Source: Phycisphaerae bacterium
Lineage (GTDB): Bacteria > Planctomycetota > Phycisphaerae > UBA1845
DNA length: 40,111 nt
Assembly: GCA_016929015.1 (NCBI GenBank)
Contig: JAFGJQ010000191.1
Span: 1 to 40,111, forward strand
Reading direction: 5' to 3'
Each line of letters opens with the position of its first letter. Position 1 is the first letter of the stretch. Shown one piece after another: positions 9,237-17,098 of the stretch. The notes under the pieces are model-generated. The model did not search any database. It was given only the letters and a program-made list of their open reading frames with translations, and was not told the origin of the DNA. The position numbers and the translations under genes were made by a program.

Positions 9237-9860
9237 TCACGCGCTCTTGAGCAGCAGCCGTTCCAGCACGTCCGCGATGTCCTCGCACCGGTCGATGGCC
9301 CGTTCCGTCAGGTCGTAGATTTCCTTCCATTTCATGACCTCGATCGGGTCGCCGGCCCCCGCGTACAGCTCCGCCACCGCCGCGTGATGGATGTCGTCAC
9401 CCTGGTTTTCCAGGTCGTGCAGTTCCATGAGGTGGCTGCGAATTCGGTCCGGCCTGCGCACCGTGCGCAACCCCGGCATGGCCTGCTGCACGCACCGCGT
9501 CGCCCGCCGCAGAATATCCGCCTGCTGGAGCAGCCAGTCCCTCGGCGTCGCAATCTCGTACAGAATCAACCGCTTCGACGCCGCGTCGATGCCGTCGATC
9601 ACGTCGTCCATCCGCCGCATCAGCGAATGGATGTCCTCGCGTTCAAACGGCGTGATGAACGTCCGGTCCAGGCGCTCGTACGTCCGATGCGCCACTGCAT
9701 CGGCGTCGTGCTCAAACTGACGGATGACCAGCAGGTGCTGTTCGCGGTGCCCGTAATCGCCCAGCAGATCCACGAACGCCTGGGCCCCGCGCGACAGCAA
9801 CTCGGCAATCTCCTCGAAAAGATCAAAGAACTTCTGGTCTCGTGGTACGATGCTGAACAC
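9237..9860 (-). CDS. DUF47 / PhoU-like accessory protein of the PiT transporter
   Basis: A 207-residue all-helical protein of the DUF47 (Pit accessory, PhoU-like) family. Typical features are the N-terminal FFDLFEEIAELLSRGA segment, EHDADAVAHRTYERLDRTFITPFEREDI in the first helical bundle, and the corresponding ENQGDDIHHAAVAEL and KEIYDLTERAIDRCEDIADVLE in the second. These Glu/Asp/His-rich helices resemble the metal-binding helices of PhoU. It is thought to modulate the PiT transporter encoded next to it. The GTG start is supported by GGGAGG six nt upstream. First gene of the DUF47-PiT-VTT operon. Confidence 0.92.
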   Translation of the reverse strand: MFSIVPRDQKFFDLFEEIAELLSRGAQAFVDLLGDYGHREQHLLVIRQFEHDADAVAHRTYERLDRTFITPFEREDIHSLMRRMDDVIDGIDAASKRLILYEIATPRDWLLQQADILRRATRCVQQAMPGLRTVRRPDRIRSHLMELHDLENQGDDIHHAAVAELYAGAGDPIEVMKWKEIYDLTERAIDRCEDIADVLERLLLKSA

Positions 9861-9922
9861 GCTTGGCCTCCCAGCCCGCCCTCAGAAACCCCGCTCCGAC
9901 ACCGCCGTGGGCGACCGACCGC

Positions 9923-9941
9923 AAAAAGCCCGGGCCGGGGC
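9923..9941 (-). terminator. Weak possible terminator after the PGPGW gene
   Basis: On the minus strand a short GC-rich hairpin (GCCC/GGGC arms, six-base loop) is followed directly by five T residues, about 100 bp after the PGPGW gene stop. The stem is short, so this is tentative. Confidence 0.3.
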
Positions 9942-10043
9942 GCCCTTCCCCAATCCCCAGGATGACGGGAGTGTACTCGCCAACGCTGAACTCGACTACG
10001 CCTTGCAGACGATCCCGCGTTCCCACCGCCGCTTGGGCCGGCG

Positions 10044-10298
10044 TCAATTGTCCGCCCGCTCCCCGACTCTCCCATCGACCACCGCATCGCCCCCTGGTCG
10101 CAGCCGATTCACCTGGTCCCGCATTCGCCGCACGTACCGACGCGCCCACACGAACTCCGTCGCCAGAATGCCAAGCCCGATCGGAATCACCACAACCGCC
10201 GGGCCGGGCAGCACAAGCATCGCCACCCCCAGGGCCAGCACCGTGGAGCCCACCACGGCCACGACAACCCGCCTCGCGGACTTCCAGATCAAACCCAC
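10044..10298 (-). CDS. Small PGPGW-type transmembrane protein
   Basis: An 84-residue protein with a long hydrophobic stretch (about residues 11-45) containing the LPGPAVVVIPIGLGILATEF element that characterises the PGPGW putative transmembrane family. Here the usual PGPGW is PGPAV. A basic tail follows (WARRYVRRMRDQVNRLRPG), probably cytoplasmic. I chose a GTG start because GGAGG lies six nt upstream. The longer frame back to an ATG at 10424 would add 42 residues rich in Gly and Pro with no matching ribosome binding site. Function is unknown; members are often single small inner-membrane proteins. It lies 183 bp upstream of the phosphate operon on the same strand. Confidence 0.75.
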   Translation of the reverse strand: MGLIWKSARRVVVAVVGSTVLALGVAMLVLPGPAVVVIPIGLGILATEFVWARRYVRRMRDQVNRLRPGGDAVVDGRVGERADN

Positions 10299-10528
10299 AC
10301 GCGTCCTCCGCCAGACTTCGCCGCCCCCGGCCTGCCCGAGACCGGTGCCTGCCGGACACCCCGCAGGCCCCGGAATCTTGGCCGAAACTGCGCGGCCGGC
10401 AAAGGTCCGCTCCGAGAAGATCACGCACTACCAGCCGAGGAAATTCAGTGACGCTGCAAATCCTGGCTGCGACCCGTCTTGCCAGCCTTATCGGGCCTGC
10501 AAGTTTGCCCCAGATTCAAGAGGTTTGC

Positions 10529-10558
10529 TTGAAACGCACCGGCTCGCACTGGTATAGT
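10529..10558 (+). promoter_or_regulatory. Sigma-70-like promoter of the PEP-CTERM gene
   Basis: TTGAAA is followed after 18 bp by TATAGT, in an otherwise unremarkable non-coding stretch (10299-10528 shows nothing else I can support apart from the ribosome binding site of the minus-strand gene). Transcription would begin near 10565, leaving a leader of roughly 235 nt before the start codon. Confidence 0.6.
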
Positions 10559-10564
10559 AGTCAG

Positions 10565-10802
10565 TGAGGTTTTGGGGTGGGAGATTAGAGAGAGCAGGCA
10601 CTGCGTTGCCCTTTGGGCGGTCGGTGCGTGCTCTTTGTTGTTTTCGGTCATTTTCGGCCGGTTGATGTGGCGAGCTGTTCTCTCAAGCGAGACGCGTTGG
10701 CCGGATGTCGTGTGGGTCGTGTTTGAAACGTGTCTGATGGGCATCCACCGGTTCAGTTTGGCCGGGGTGCCGGAGGCTCTCTTTTCTGGAGGAGGATAGT
10801 CT
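10565..10802 (+). promoter_or_regulatory. Long structured 5' leader with terminator-like hairpin
   Basis: Between the promoter and the gene lies ~235 nt of leader. GAGCAGGCAC (10592-10601) pairs with GTGCGTGCTC (10624-10633) with a single mismatch and encloses a second hairpin, GCCC-TTT-GGGC (10608-10618). A T-rich tail (TTTGTTGTTTT) follows at once. This arrangement resembles an attenuator. The leader ends with GGAGGAGG, an unusually strong ribosome binding site. No known riboswitch class was recognised. A short open frame inside it (from 10572) has no homology I can see and is not annotated. Confidence 0.45.
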
Positions 10803-11453
10803 ATGAAGAAACTCAGTGCGATTGTAATGGTTCTGGCGTTCGCGAGCGTCGCCTTCGCGGACGCGCCGATTTACAGCGGTGCGGCAGTGACGTTTGAGCC
10901 ACTGGACGCGGTGAGCGGGTTGCGGGCGGGCGTGATCTACTCGAACATGACGGGCGCCGCCTACTCCGTCTCAGCGGAAGCCACGGGCGGCGTGGTCAGC
11001 GCCGATGACTACGACTCGATCAGCACCGCGGGGGCAACCACCCAGATCGAGCAGTTCAGGTTCGTGGGCGGGGCGGACGTCGCGGGCGGAGTGATTTTCT
11101 TCACGTTCTTCGACTCCGCGAGCAACTTGCTGGACAGCTTTGGCTTCCTGACGAACCAGGCTGGCTACGGCACTTATACCATCACCCTGAACACGCCGGT
11201 GACGGTGGCGGACGCGGGAACCGTGCAGATGTGGGGCAACAACGGGTATTTCCCCTCGTACCCCATCACCGTGGGAACGTGGTTCCTCACTCCGGATGCC
11301 CCGACGGTGGGCACCACGACGGATTGGCCGGGCTATGCCGGTGGGGATCCGCCTGTGCCGCTGAACCACAACTTCGAGATGACGGAGGTCCCGGAGCCGG
11401 CGACGCTGGCGTTGCTGGGTCTGGGCGCGCTGGCCCTGATCCGTCGTCGCTAG
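10803..11453 (+). CDS. Secreted PEP-CTERM sorting-domain protein
   Basis: A 216-residue exported protein. Residues 1-20 are a signal peptide (MKKLSAIVMVLAFASVAFA, cleavage after the Ala before DAP). The C-terminus is a textbook PEP-CTERM tripartite signal: VPEP, a hydrophobic stretch (ATLALLGLGALAL) and IRRR. Such proteins are processed by exosortase and are usually linked to the cell surface or exopolysaccharide. The central ~170 residues are Gly/Thr/Ala-rich and probably all-beta, with no recognised catalytic motif. Expression is likely high: strong promoter-like sequence, GGAGGAGG ribosome binding site and a 12-bp-stem terminator. No exosortase gene is present in the window. Confidence 0.9.
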   Translation: MKKLSAIVMVLAFASVAFADAPIYSGAAVTFEPLDAVSGLRAGVIYSNMTGAAYSVSAEATGGVVSADDYDSISTAGATTQIEQFRFVGGADVAGGVIFFTFFDSASNLLDSFGFLTNQAGYGTYTITLNTPVTVADAGTVQMWGNNGYFPSYPITVGTWFLTPDAPTVGTTTDWPGYAGGDPPVPLNHNFEMTEVPEPATLALLGLGALALIRRR

Positions 11454-11513
11454 TCGATCGGCTGGTGTCGATCCGACCTTCGGATCGGCCCTGAAGAGCC
11501 AACACGAATGGAA

Positions 11514-11548
11514 GCGCCCTGCCGGTCCCCGGCAGGGCGCTTTGTGTT
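11514..11548 (+). terminator. Strong intrinsic terminator after the PEP-CTERM gene
   Basis: GCGCCCTGCCGG and CCGGCAGGGCGC form a perfect 12-bp stem with a three-base loop, followed by TTTGTGTT. A second, smaller perfect inverted repeat (CGATCCGA/TCGGATCG, 11469-11487) lies just upstream. Together they isolate the PEP-CTERM transcript from the sulfatase-TPR gene. Confidence 0.9.
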
Positions 11549-11602
11549 GGTGCCCCTGCCACGCTTGCGTTTCCGCCCTGCCCGTCGATACTGGTCCCAC
11601 GA

Positions 11603-14458
11603 ATGAACCAGCGCACCCCTCCAAACCCGAAAGACCCGCCGGACTCGGTGGTAGATGCGTTCTCCTGTTGGGGGGAGCGCTGCCGATTCCACGTTCTCCT
11701 TGTCGCAGTCATCGCCTCTCTGTTCGTAGCCGGATGCTCCCGCTCCGCCGACAAGGCCGATGCGAACAGCACTCCCGCGCCCATCGGCGGTGCCGGGCTG
11801 AACGTGCTACTGATCAGCGTCGACACGACCCGGGCGGACCACCTGGGCTGTTACGGGCACCCGGCACGCCACACGCCGAACATCGATCGCGTGGCGAAGG
11901 AGGGAACGCGTTTTGCCCAGTGCGTGGCGTCCACGCCGGTGACGCTGCCGTCTCACACCACGATGCTGACGGGGTCATATCCGTTCGTGCACGGCGTTCG
12001 AGACAACGGGACGTTCCGCCTGGAACCGGCGAACGTCACGCTCGCGGAGATATTCCACGCCGCCGGCTACGTCACACACGCGGAGGTGGCCAGCACCGTG
12101 TTGGACGCCAAATACGGCCTGGACCAAGGGTTCGACGCGTACGGCGAGGTTCAGCCGCAGGCCCTGCCGGTGCTGAATGAAGAGACCGACGCAAAGCTGC
12201 CGCTGATCGAGTACATGGAACGCAAGGCCGACGAAATCACGCGCGGCGGCATCTCCTTCCTGGAGCAGAACAAGGACCGCCCGTTTTTCCTGTTCCTTCA
12301 CTATTACGATCCACACCGTGCGTACACCGCGCCCGAGCGATTCCTTCGCCGCTACGCAAACGGATACCTGGCGGAGATCGCGTTTTTCGACGAACAGTTC
12401 GGCCTGTTGATGGAGAGCCTGCGGAAGAACGGGCTCGCCGAGCGGACGCTCGTGGTCCTCACCTCCGATCACGGGGAGGGTCTGGGGCAGCACGGAGAGG
12501 CCACGCATACGTTCTTCGTCTATGACACCACGCAGATGGTACCGCTGATTCTGTGGTGTCCGGGACACGTGCCGGCCGGTCGCGTGGTTCCGTCGCAGGT
12601 CCGGCTGATCGACATTGCCCCGACGCTGGCCTCGTTCGTCCGCCTGGAACCCACACCGCAGATGCAGGGTCGGGACCTTCTGCCCCTGGTTTCCGATCCG
12701 AAGAAAGAAGTCCAGTTGGCGTGTTACGGAGATACGCTCTGTCCCGCTTTGTCCTTCGGCTACGCCCCGCTTCGTTTCCTCCGCGTAGGAGGCTGGAAGT
12801 ACATTCACGCGCCCCGGCCCGAGCTGTACCACGTGGCGGCCGACCCGCACGAACTGTCCGATCTGGCCTCGAAAGAGCCGGCGCGCGTGCAGGCCATGCG
12901 GGAGGAACTCCGCTCCATCATCGAGCATTCTCCGCCGCCACCGGCCGGTCGCGTCTCCCAGATGGCGGCCGACCCCGCAGAGATGGAGAAGCTGCGTGCC
13001 CTCGGGTATGTCGGGGCCGGCGCCTCGGAAGGCCGCGAAAAGGAGTTGGCCGAAGGGAGCGAGCTGGACCATTTTGAGCCGGAGGGCGCCAACCCGCGCG
13101 ACCATATGGAGTCCATCGAGCTTCTTTGCGACGGCATCGGGGCCTTGTATGGGGGCAATTTCGAGGAGGCGGAACGCGTTTTTCGGAGACTGCTGGCACT
13201 GGAGCCGGCGAACGCTCGTGTACTGCGGGACCTGGGTGACGCCCTGGTGGGGCAGGAGAAGCTGGACGACGCGCTGGAGGCGTACCGAGCTTCTCTGGAG
13301 CGGTCTCCGGACGACGATCAGACGATGTCGCGAGTCGCCCGCATTCAGGCGGTCCGCGGCGAGTTCGAGGAAGCCGAGTCGTATTATCGGCGCGTGATCG
13401 CGTCCACCCCAGACCAGTACAAACCCCACCTCGGTCTGGCTGAGGTCCTCAGCGAGGAAAAACGCTTCGACGAAGCATTCGTCGAGTACGAAGCGGCCGC
13501 CGCACTGGCACCTGAAATCGCGGACGTGTTCCTCAAGTGGGGCATGGCGTGTCACCTTGCCGGTCGGACGGAAGAAGCGGTTGAGAAACTGCAGAAGGCA
13601 TGCGGGCTGGACGAATCGGAGACACGCTGCCCGATTTACCTGGCCCAGGTTCTGCGGGAGGCAGGCCGTCTGCCGGACGCGATCCGCACAATGTCGGCAG
13701 TCGCAACGGGGCATCCGGACGACCCGCTTGTTCACCGGCGTCTGGGTGAATGGCTAACCGAGAGCGGTGAACACGCCCGGGCGACCGTTCATTACCAGCG
13801 GGCGGCGGAGCTTCAGTCGGACATCCCGCAGGCGTGGTTCAACTACGGGCTGAACCTGGTGCAGGTCGGCCGGGCGGCGGAGGCTGTTGAGGCGTTTCGC
13901 AAGGCCGTCGGGCTGGACCCGGATTATCTGCGGGCGTGGATGGAACTGGCCACGTTGCTGACCCGCACCGGCCAAGATGCAGAAGCGCTGGATGCCTGGC
14001 AAAACGTACTCCGGATCGCCCCCGAGACCGGCTCCGCCTACCTGGCATGTGCTCAGCTGATGGCCCGCCTTGGACGCCCCGAGAAGGACGTAATCGGACT
14101 GCTTCGCCGCGGAAACGAGCAGGTCCCGGACGACATGCCCATCAACAACATGCTGAGCTGGGTGCTTGCCACCACCCCGGATGACAGCCTTTGGGACGGT
14201 GCCGAGGCCGTGCGCACGGCCGAACGCGCCCTCCAGCTCGCCGGAGATGATCCTCACGTGCTGGACACGCTGGCTGCGGCGTACGCGGCGGCCGGGCGGT
14301 TTGAGGATGCGGTGGCTGCCGTAGATCGAGCCCTAAACCTAGCCCAGGCGCAGAACCTGACCCCCCTGACAAGCGTCTTGCGGGACCGCCGGGCCCTGTA
14401 CGCCGCAGGCCGACCCTACAGAAGGCCGCAACCTGCAGATCCCGTCAGGGACCCGTAG
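11603..14458 (+). CDS. Sulfatase-like (alkaline phosphatase superfamily) lipoprotein fused to TPR array
   Basis: A 951-residue protein. A hydrophobic segment (residues 30-44) ends in a lipobox, VAGC, so it is probably a lipoprotein facing the periplasm; the true start may lie slightly downstream, as no good ribosome binding site precedes the ATG. Residues ~66-450 are a sulfatase-like domain: LLISVDTTRADHLGCYG with metal ligand Asp74, VTLPSHTTMLTGSYP at the nucleophile, and the metal-binding TSDHGEGLGQHGE. The position occupied by the formylglycine Cys/Ser in true sulfatases is Thr114, so this is unlikely to be a formylglycine enzyme; Thr is the nucleophile in phosphodiesterase members of the superfamily. 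From about residue 517 to the end there are about ten tetratricopeptide repeats. Substrate unknown. Confidence 0.85.
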   Translation: MNQRTPPNPKDPPDSVVDAFSCWGERCRFHVLLVAVIASLFVAGCSRSADKADANSTPAPIGGAGLNVLLISVDTTRADHLGCYGHPARHTPNIDRVAKEGTRFAQCVASTPVTLPSHTTMLTGSYPFVHGVRDNGTFRLEPANVTLAEIFHAAGYVTHAEVASTVLDAKYGLDQGFDAYGEVQPQALPVLNEETDAKLPLIEYMERKADEITRGGISFLEQNKDRPFFLFLHYYDPHRAYTAPERFLRRYANGYLAEIAFFDEQFGLLMESLRKNGLAERTLVVLTSDHGEGLGQHGEATHTFFVYDTTQMVPLILWCPGHVPAGRVVPSQVRLIDIAPTLASFVRLEPTPQMQGRDLLPLVSDPKKEVQLACYGDTLCPALSFGYAPLRFLRVGGWKYIHAPRPELYHVAADPHELSDLASKEPARVQAMREELRSIIEHSPPPPAGRVSQMAADPAEMEKLRALGYVGAGASEGREKELAEGSELDHFEPEGANPRDHMESIELLCDGIGALYGGNFEEAERVFRRLLALEPANARVLRDLGDALVGQEKLDDALEAYRASLERSPDDDQTMSRVARIQAVRGEFEEAESYYRRVIASTPDQYKPHLGLAEVLSEEKRFDEAFVEYEAAAALAPEIADVFLKWGMACHLAGRTEEAVEKLQKACGLDESETRCPIYLAQVLREAGRLPDAIRTMSAVATGHPDDPLVHRRLGEWLTESGEHARATVHYQRAAELQSDIPQAWFNYGLNLVQVGRAAEAVEAFRKAVGLDPDYLRAWMELATLLTRTGQDAEALDAWQNVLRIAPETGSAYLACAQLMARLGRPEKDVIGLLRRGNEQVPDDMPINNMLSWVLATTPDDSLWDGAEAVRTAERALQLAGDDPHVLDTLAAAYAAAGRFEDAVAAVDRALNLAQAQNLTPLTSVLRDRRALYAAGRPYRRPQPADPVRDP

Positions 14459-14945
14459 CACCTCCATCGCCCCGCGGACGGCAATCGGCGTACACCCCCT
14501 GCTCGCAGGCCACGGTGAAGGCCTCTGCGGACGATTTGAGTTGTTCCCAGCCGCGGCGGATGCGGTCCGCTTCAGACGGTTCGATGCTGCCGTCGTCCTC
14601 GACCGACCGCGTCACCGTCAGCAGGAGTTCGCTGAACTCATGCACCAGCTTCTGCGTGTTGACCAAAAGGTGCGTCTGCAGATCCTCGTTCGTGATGCGG
14701 GGGTTGGACACGAAGAAGCCGCCGGCCTCATGGCAGAGCCAGTTCACCACTTCCACGCTGCCCGTCAGCCGAACCACGTCGGCCAGGCGATCCAGGGGAT
14801 TGCGGGCCCCGCTCGCCTCCGCGTCGCCCCGGCTGGGCTCCTGGCACCATTTGTAGACGAGGGCGGGCGACAGCCTTAACTCGGCCGCCAGCGCCTTGGC
14901 CCCGATCTCCTCCACCGCCTCGCGTAACACCTCGTATGACTGCAT
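14445..14945 (-). CDS. Helix-turn-helix regulator, phage CII (CP76)-like
   Basis: A 166-residue soluble protein. The N-terminal ~35 residues (EEIGAKALAAELRLSPALVYKWCQE) form a convincing helix-turn-helix of the type seen in phage regulatory protein CII/CP76-like proteins. The rest is helical and charged, with conserved-looking NPLDRLADVVRLTG and a GGFFVSNP block. AGGAG lies nine nt upstream of the ATG. Its 3' end overlaps that of the sulfatase-TPR gene by 14 bp in convergent orientation. No phage genes lie nearby, so it appears to be a chromosomal regulator. Targets unknown. Confidence 0.65.
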   Translation of the reverse strand: MQSYEVLREAVEEIGAKALAAELRLSPALVYKWCQEPSRGDAEASGARNPLDRLADVVRLTGSVEVVNWLCHEAGGFFVSNPRITNEDLQTHLLVNTQKLVHEFSELLLTVTRSVEDDGSIEPSEADRIRRGWEQLKSSAEAFTVACEQGVYADCRPRGDGGATGP

Positions 14946-15079
14946 GGCTGATCGCTCCTGGACATGCCCCGGGCGGGCCGTTCGACTGCACGACAGAGCA
15001 TACGCGATTCGCCGCGTAGGGGGTATTATACCTTTTGCGAAAATGGAGAATGGGCAGCCCGCCCGGGAGACGCCCTTTG

Positions 15080-15985
15080 GTGCAGACCAAGCGAGAAATC
15101 GAAGCCCTGCTGACCGCGGCCGGCATTCACCCCAAACGCCGGTTCGGCCAGCATTTTCTAATTGACGGGAACCTGATGCGGCGACTGGTGGAAGTCGCGG
15201 ACATCCACCCGGCGGACCTGGTGCTGGAGGTGGGCGCGGGCACGGGCGGCCTCACAGACCTGCTGGTCGAGCGGGCCGGGGCCGTCGTGGCCGTCGAGAT
15301 CGACCACCACCTGTTTGCCCTGCTGTCCGAACGATTTGCGCAGTCGGCGTCGCTGACCCTGGTGCGTGGGGACGCGCTGGATTCAAAACACCGGATCGCG
15401 ACGGCCGTGCGAGAGGCGATCCGGTCCGGCCGGCAGCAGGCGTCGGGAGAGCTTCTGCTGGTGGCGAACCTTCCGTACGACATCGCGACGCCGTTGCTGG
15501 TGAACCTGATCCTGTCGGACCTGAACGTGAAGCGGCTCTGCTTCACCGTGCAGCGTGAGGTGGGCGAGCGGATGGAGGGCCGACCGGGCACGAAGGCCTA
15601 CGGACCGCTCAGCATCCTTTTGCAGACGCTATGCCGGATCGAACGAATCGCCCGCGTGCCGGCGGAGGCATTCTGGCCCCGGCCGGCGGTGGAGTCGAGC
15701 CTGTATCGCCTGGATGTGATCGAGGATCCACCCGTGACCGGCGAGTCGCTGGCCTCGTTTGCGTCGCTGGTCCAGGCCGGTTTCCGGCACCGGCGCAAGA
15801 CGCTGCGATTCAACCTCGATCATGCCTTCGGGCAGGCGGTGTGCGACCAGGCGGGCCGCGTGTTGGACCTGTCCGTGCGGGCAGAGATGGTCGCCCCGGC
15901 GCAGTGGGTTGAACTCGCGTGTGTGACCCGTGCTACGGATTCGGCTGCTGCTTCGCCAGATGCTCCGTCAGGGCCTTCCGAATGA
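15080..15985 (+). CDS. rsmA: 16S rRNA (adenine(1518)-N6/adenine(1519)-N6)-dimethyltransferase
   Basis: RsmA/KsgA dimethylates two adjacent adenines in the 3'-terminal hairpin of 16S rRNA during 30S maturation. It shows the family's substrate motif KRRFGQHFLID, the SAM-binding loop LEVGAGTGGLTDLL, the acidic VAVEID, and the catalytic NLPYDIATPLL, followed by a small C-terminal helical domain (SLVQAGFRHRRKTLRFNL). I chose GTG at 15080, which gives 301 residues and a typical ~20-residue lead to the FGQHFL motif, with GGGAG ten nt upstream. TTG at 15035 and ATG at 15050 are alternatives. Its 3' end overlaps the convergent STN-domain gene by 53 bp. Confidence 0.95.
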   Translation: MQTKREIEALLTAAGIHPKRRFGQHFLIDGNLMRRLVEVADIHPADLVLEVGAGTGGLTDLLVERAGAVVAVEIDHHLFALLSERFAQSASLTLVRGDALDSKHRIATAVREAIRSGRQQASGELLLVANLPYDIATPLLVNLILSDLNVKRLCFTVQREVGERMEGRPGTKAYGPLSILLQTLCRIERIARVPAEAFWPRPAVESSLYRLDVIEDPPVTGESLASFASLVQAGFRHRRKTLRFNLDHAFGQAVCDQAGRVLDLSVRAEMVAPAQWVELACVTRATDSAAASPDAPSGPSE

Positions 15986-17075
15986 CCTCGTCGGCGTCCT
16001 TGAGGACCTGCTTGCGCAGTTCGTTCACCTCGGGTGACAGGTCCGACTCCCGCACCACAAGCTCGATCTGGAACGTGCCGGTCGGGTCGGGCACGCAGAT
16101 TTTGCCGACGAAGGGGTCCGTGGATCGGGTGGAACGCCCTTCCCCCATGAAGCCGCTGGGCAGCTCGAACACGACGCCTTCGGCGTCCACGCGATACGTC
16201 AGTCCCGTCAGGCCCGCAATCTCCTCCAGGGCCTCCACGGCGCTGACGTTGTCGGCCAGCAGAGAGAAGTTCTTCCTCGTCTGAACGGGCAGGGCGTCGG
16301 ACACGCCGTCGCCCAGCCGAATGAGAATGCCCGCCTGCCGCCCGACGTTCCGCAGGACCTCGGTCAGGGAGCGGTTCGTCATGCGTACGCTGATCATCGT
16401 GTCAAGCTGGCGCTTCATCTGCTCCTTCAGCGACACGACGACGATCCCGTTGTCCCACACGTACCACGACCAGCCCAACGCCTCGCACGCCGCCTCCAGG
16501 ACGTCCTCGCCCGAGCCGGCCCCCACCTTGCGAATTTCGCCCACCAGGAGGTCCCAGGGCTCCGCCTCCGTCACGTGAAACTGCACGCGCTTGCGCAGGA
16601 CCGCCAGGGGCTCTTCCTGGTCGACGAATTCCGTCGTATTCAACCACTGCAGGGTCTCCAGCTCCGGCCAGGACGCTCTCCGTCCCAGCCGCTGCAGACC
16701 GGGAGTGGGCACCACTTCCAGCCCGGTCGGCGTGACCACGTACACCATGCCCAGGCGAGCGAGAATCTGCCTGAGCCCCTCACGCAACGTCACGTTCTCC
16801 AGCGTGGCCGTCACCTGCGTGGCCCGACCGTAGGGCAGCAGACCATATGCCTCGTCCGGCATTCGGATGGAGACGCCCGTCTTGTCCGAGACCTGCGCAA
16901 AGGCATCGGCCAGTGGAGCGTTTTCCACCGTCAGTTCGATAGGCTCGTCCAGCACCTGCTCAATGAGCGGCTGAAGATCGGTCTGGGCGGGCATTCCGGC
17001 CGCCATTGCACTGAGCCACAGCAATCCACTCACCATGTACATGTCAGGCTTCCTCAACACGCTGCCTCGAATCAT
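15933..17075 (-). CDS. Exported protein with STN (secretin/TonB N-terminal short) domains
   Basis: About 380 residues. A basic n-region and hydrophobic core (VSGLLWLSAMAAGMPAQ) form a signal peptide. Three similar modules follow. The first has VENAPLADAFAQVSDKTGVSI with TLENVTLREGLRQILARLGMVYVV, the second lies around DVLEAACEALGWSWYVWDNGIVVVS, and the third has NRSLTEVLRNVGRQAGILI with VSAVEALEEIAGLTGLTYRV. This helix-strand pattern is that of STN domains found in secretins, FecA-type receptors and signalling proteins. No secretin pore or TonB barrel follows. It is the third gene after an ECF sigma factor and its anti-sigma factor, so it may sense or transmit the periplasmic signal. ATG at 17075 was chosen; a GTG at 17114 would overlap the anti-sigma gene. 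Confidence 0.7.
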   Translation of the reverse strand: MIRGSVLRKPDMYMVSGLLWLSAMAAGMPAQTDLQPLIEQVLDEPIELTVENAPLADAFAQVSDKTGVSIRMPDEAYGLLPYGRATQVTATLENVTLREGLRQILARLGMVYVVTPTGLEVVPTPGLQRLGRRASWPELETLQWLNTTEFVDQEEPLAVLRKRVQFHVTEAEPWDLLVGEIRKVGAGSGEDVLEAACEALGWSWYVWDNGIVVVSLKEQMKRQLDTMISVRMTNRSLTEVLRNVGRQAGILIRLGDGVSDALPVQTRKNFSLLADNVSAVEALEEIAGLTGLTYRVDAEGVVFELPSGFMGEGRSTRSTDPFVGKICVPDPTGTFQIELVVRESDLSPEVNELRKQVLKDADEVIRKALTEHLAKQQPNP

Positions 17076-17098
17076 AGACGCTCTCGTCACAAGACACG

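Noticed and set aside
10572-10799. A 75-codon open frame in the leader of the PEP-CTERM gene
   Set aside because: No ribosome binding site, no homology that I can see, and it spans the hairpins. It is more likely untranslated leader.
11975-13735. A 586-codon open frame on the minus strand
   Set aside because: Complement of the sulfatase-TPR gene; no motif or plausible start.
14445-14945. The CII-like regulator as evidence of a prophage
   Set aside because: No integrase, structural or replication genes are nearby and composition matches its neighbours, so it is treated as a chromosomal gene.
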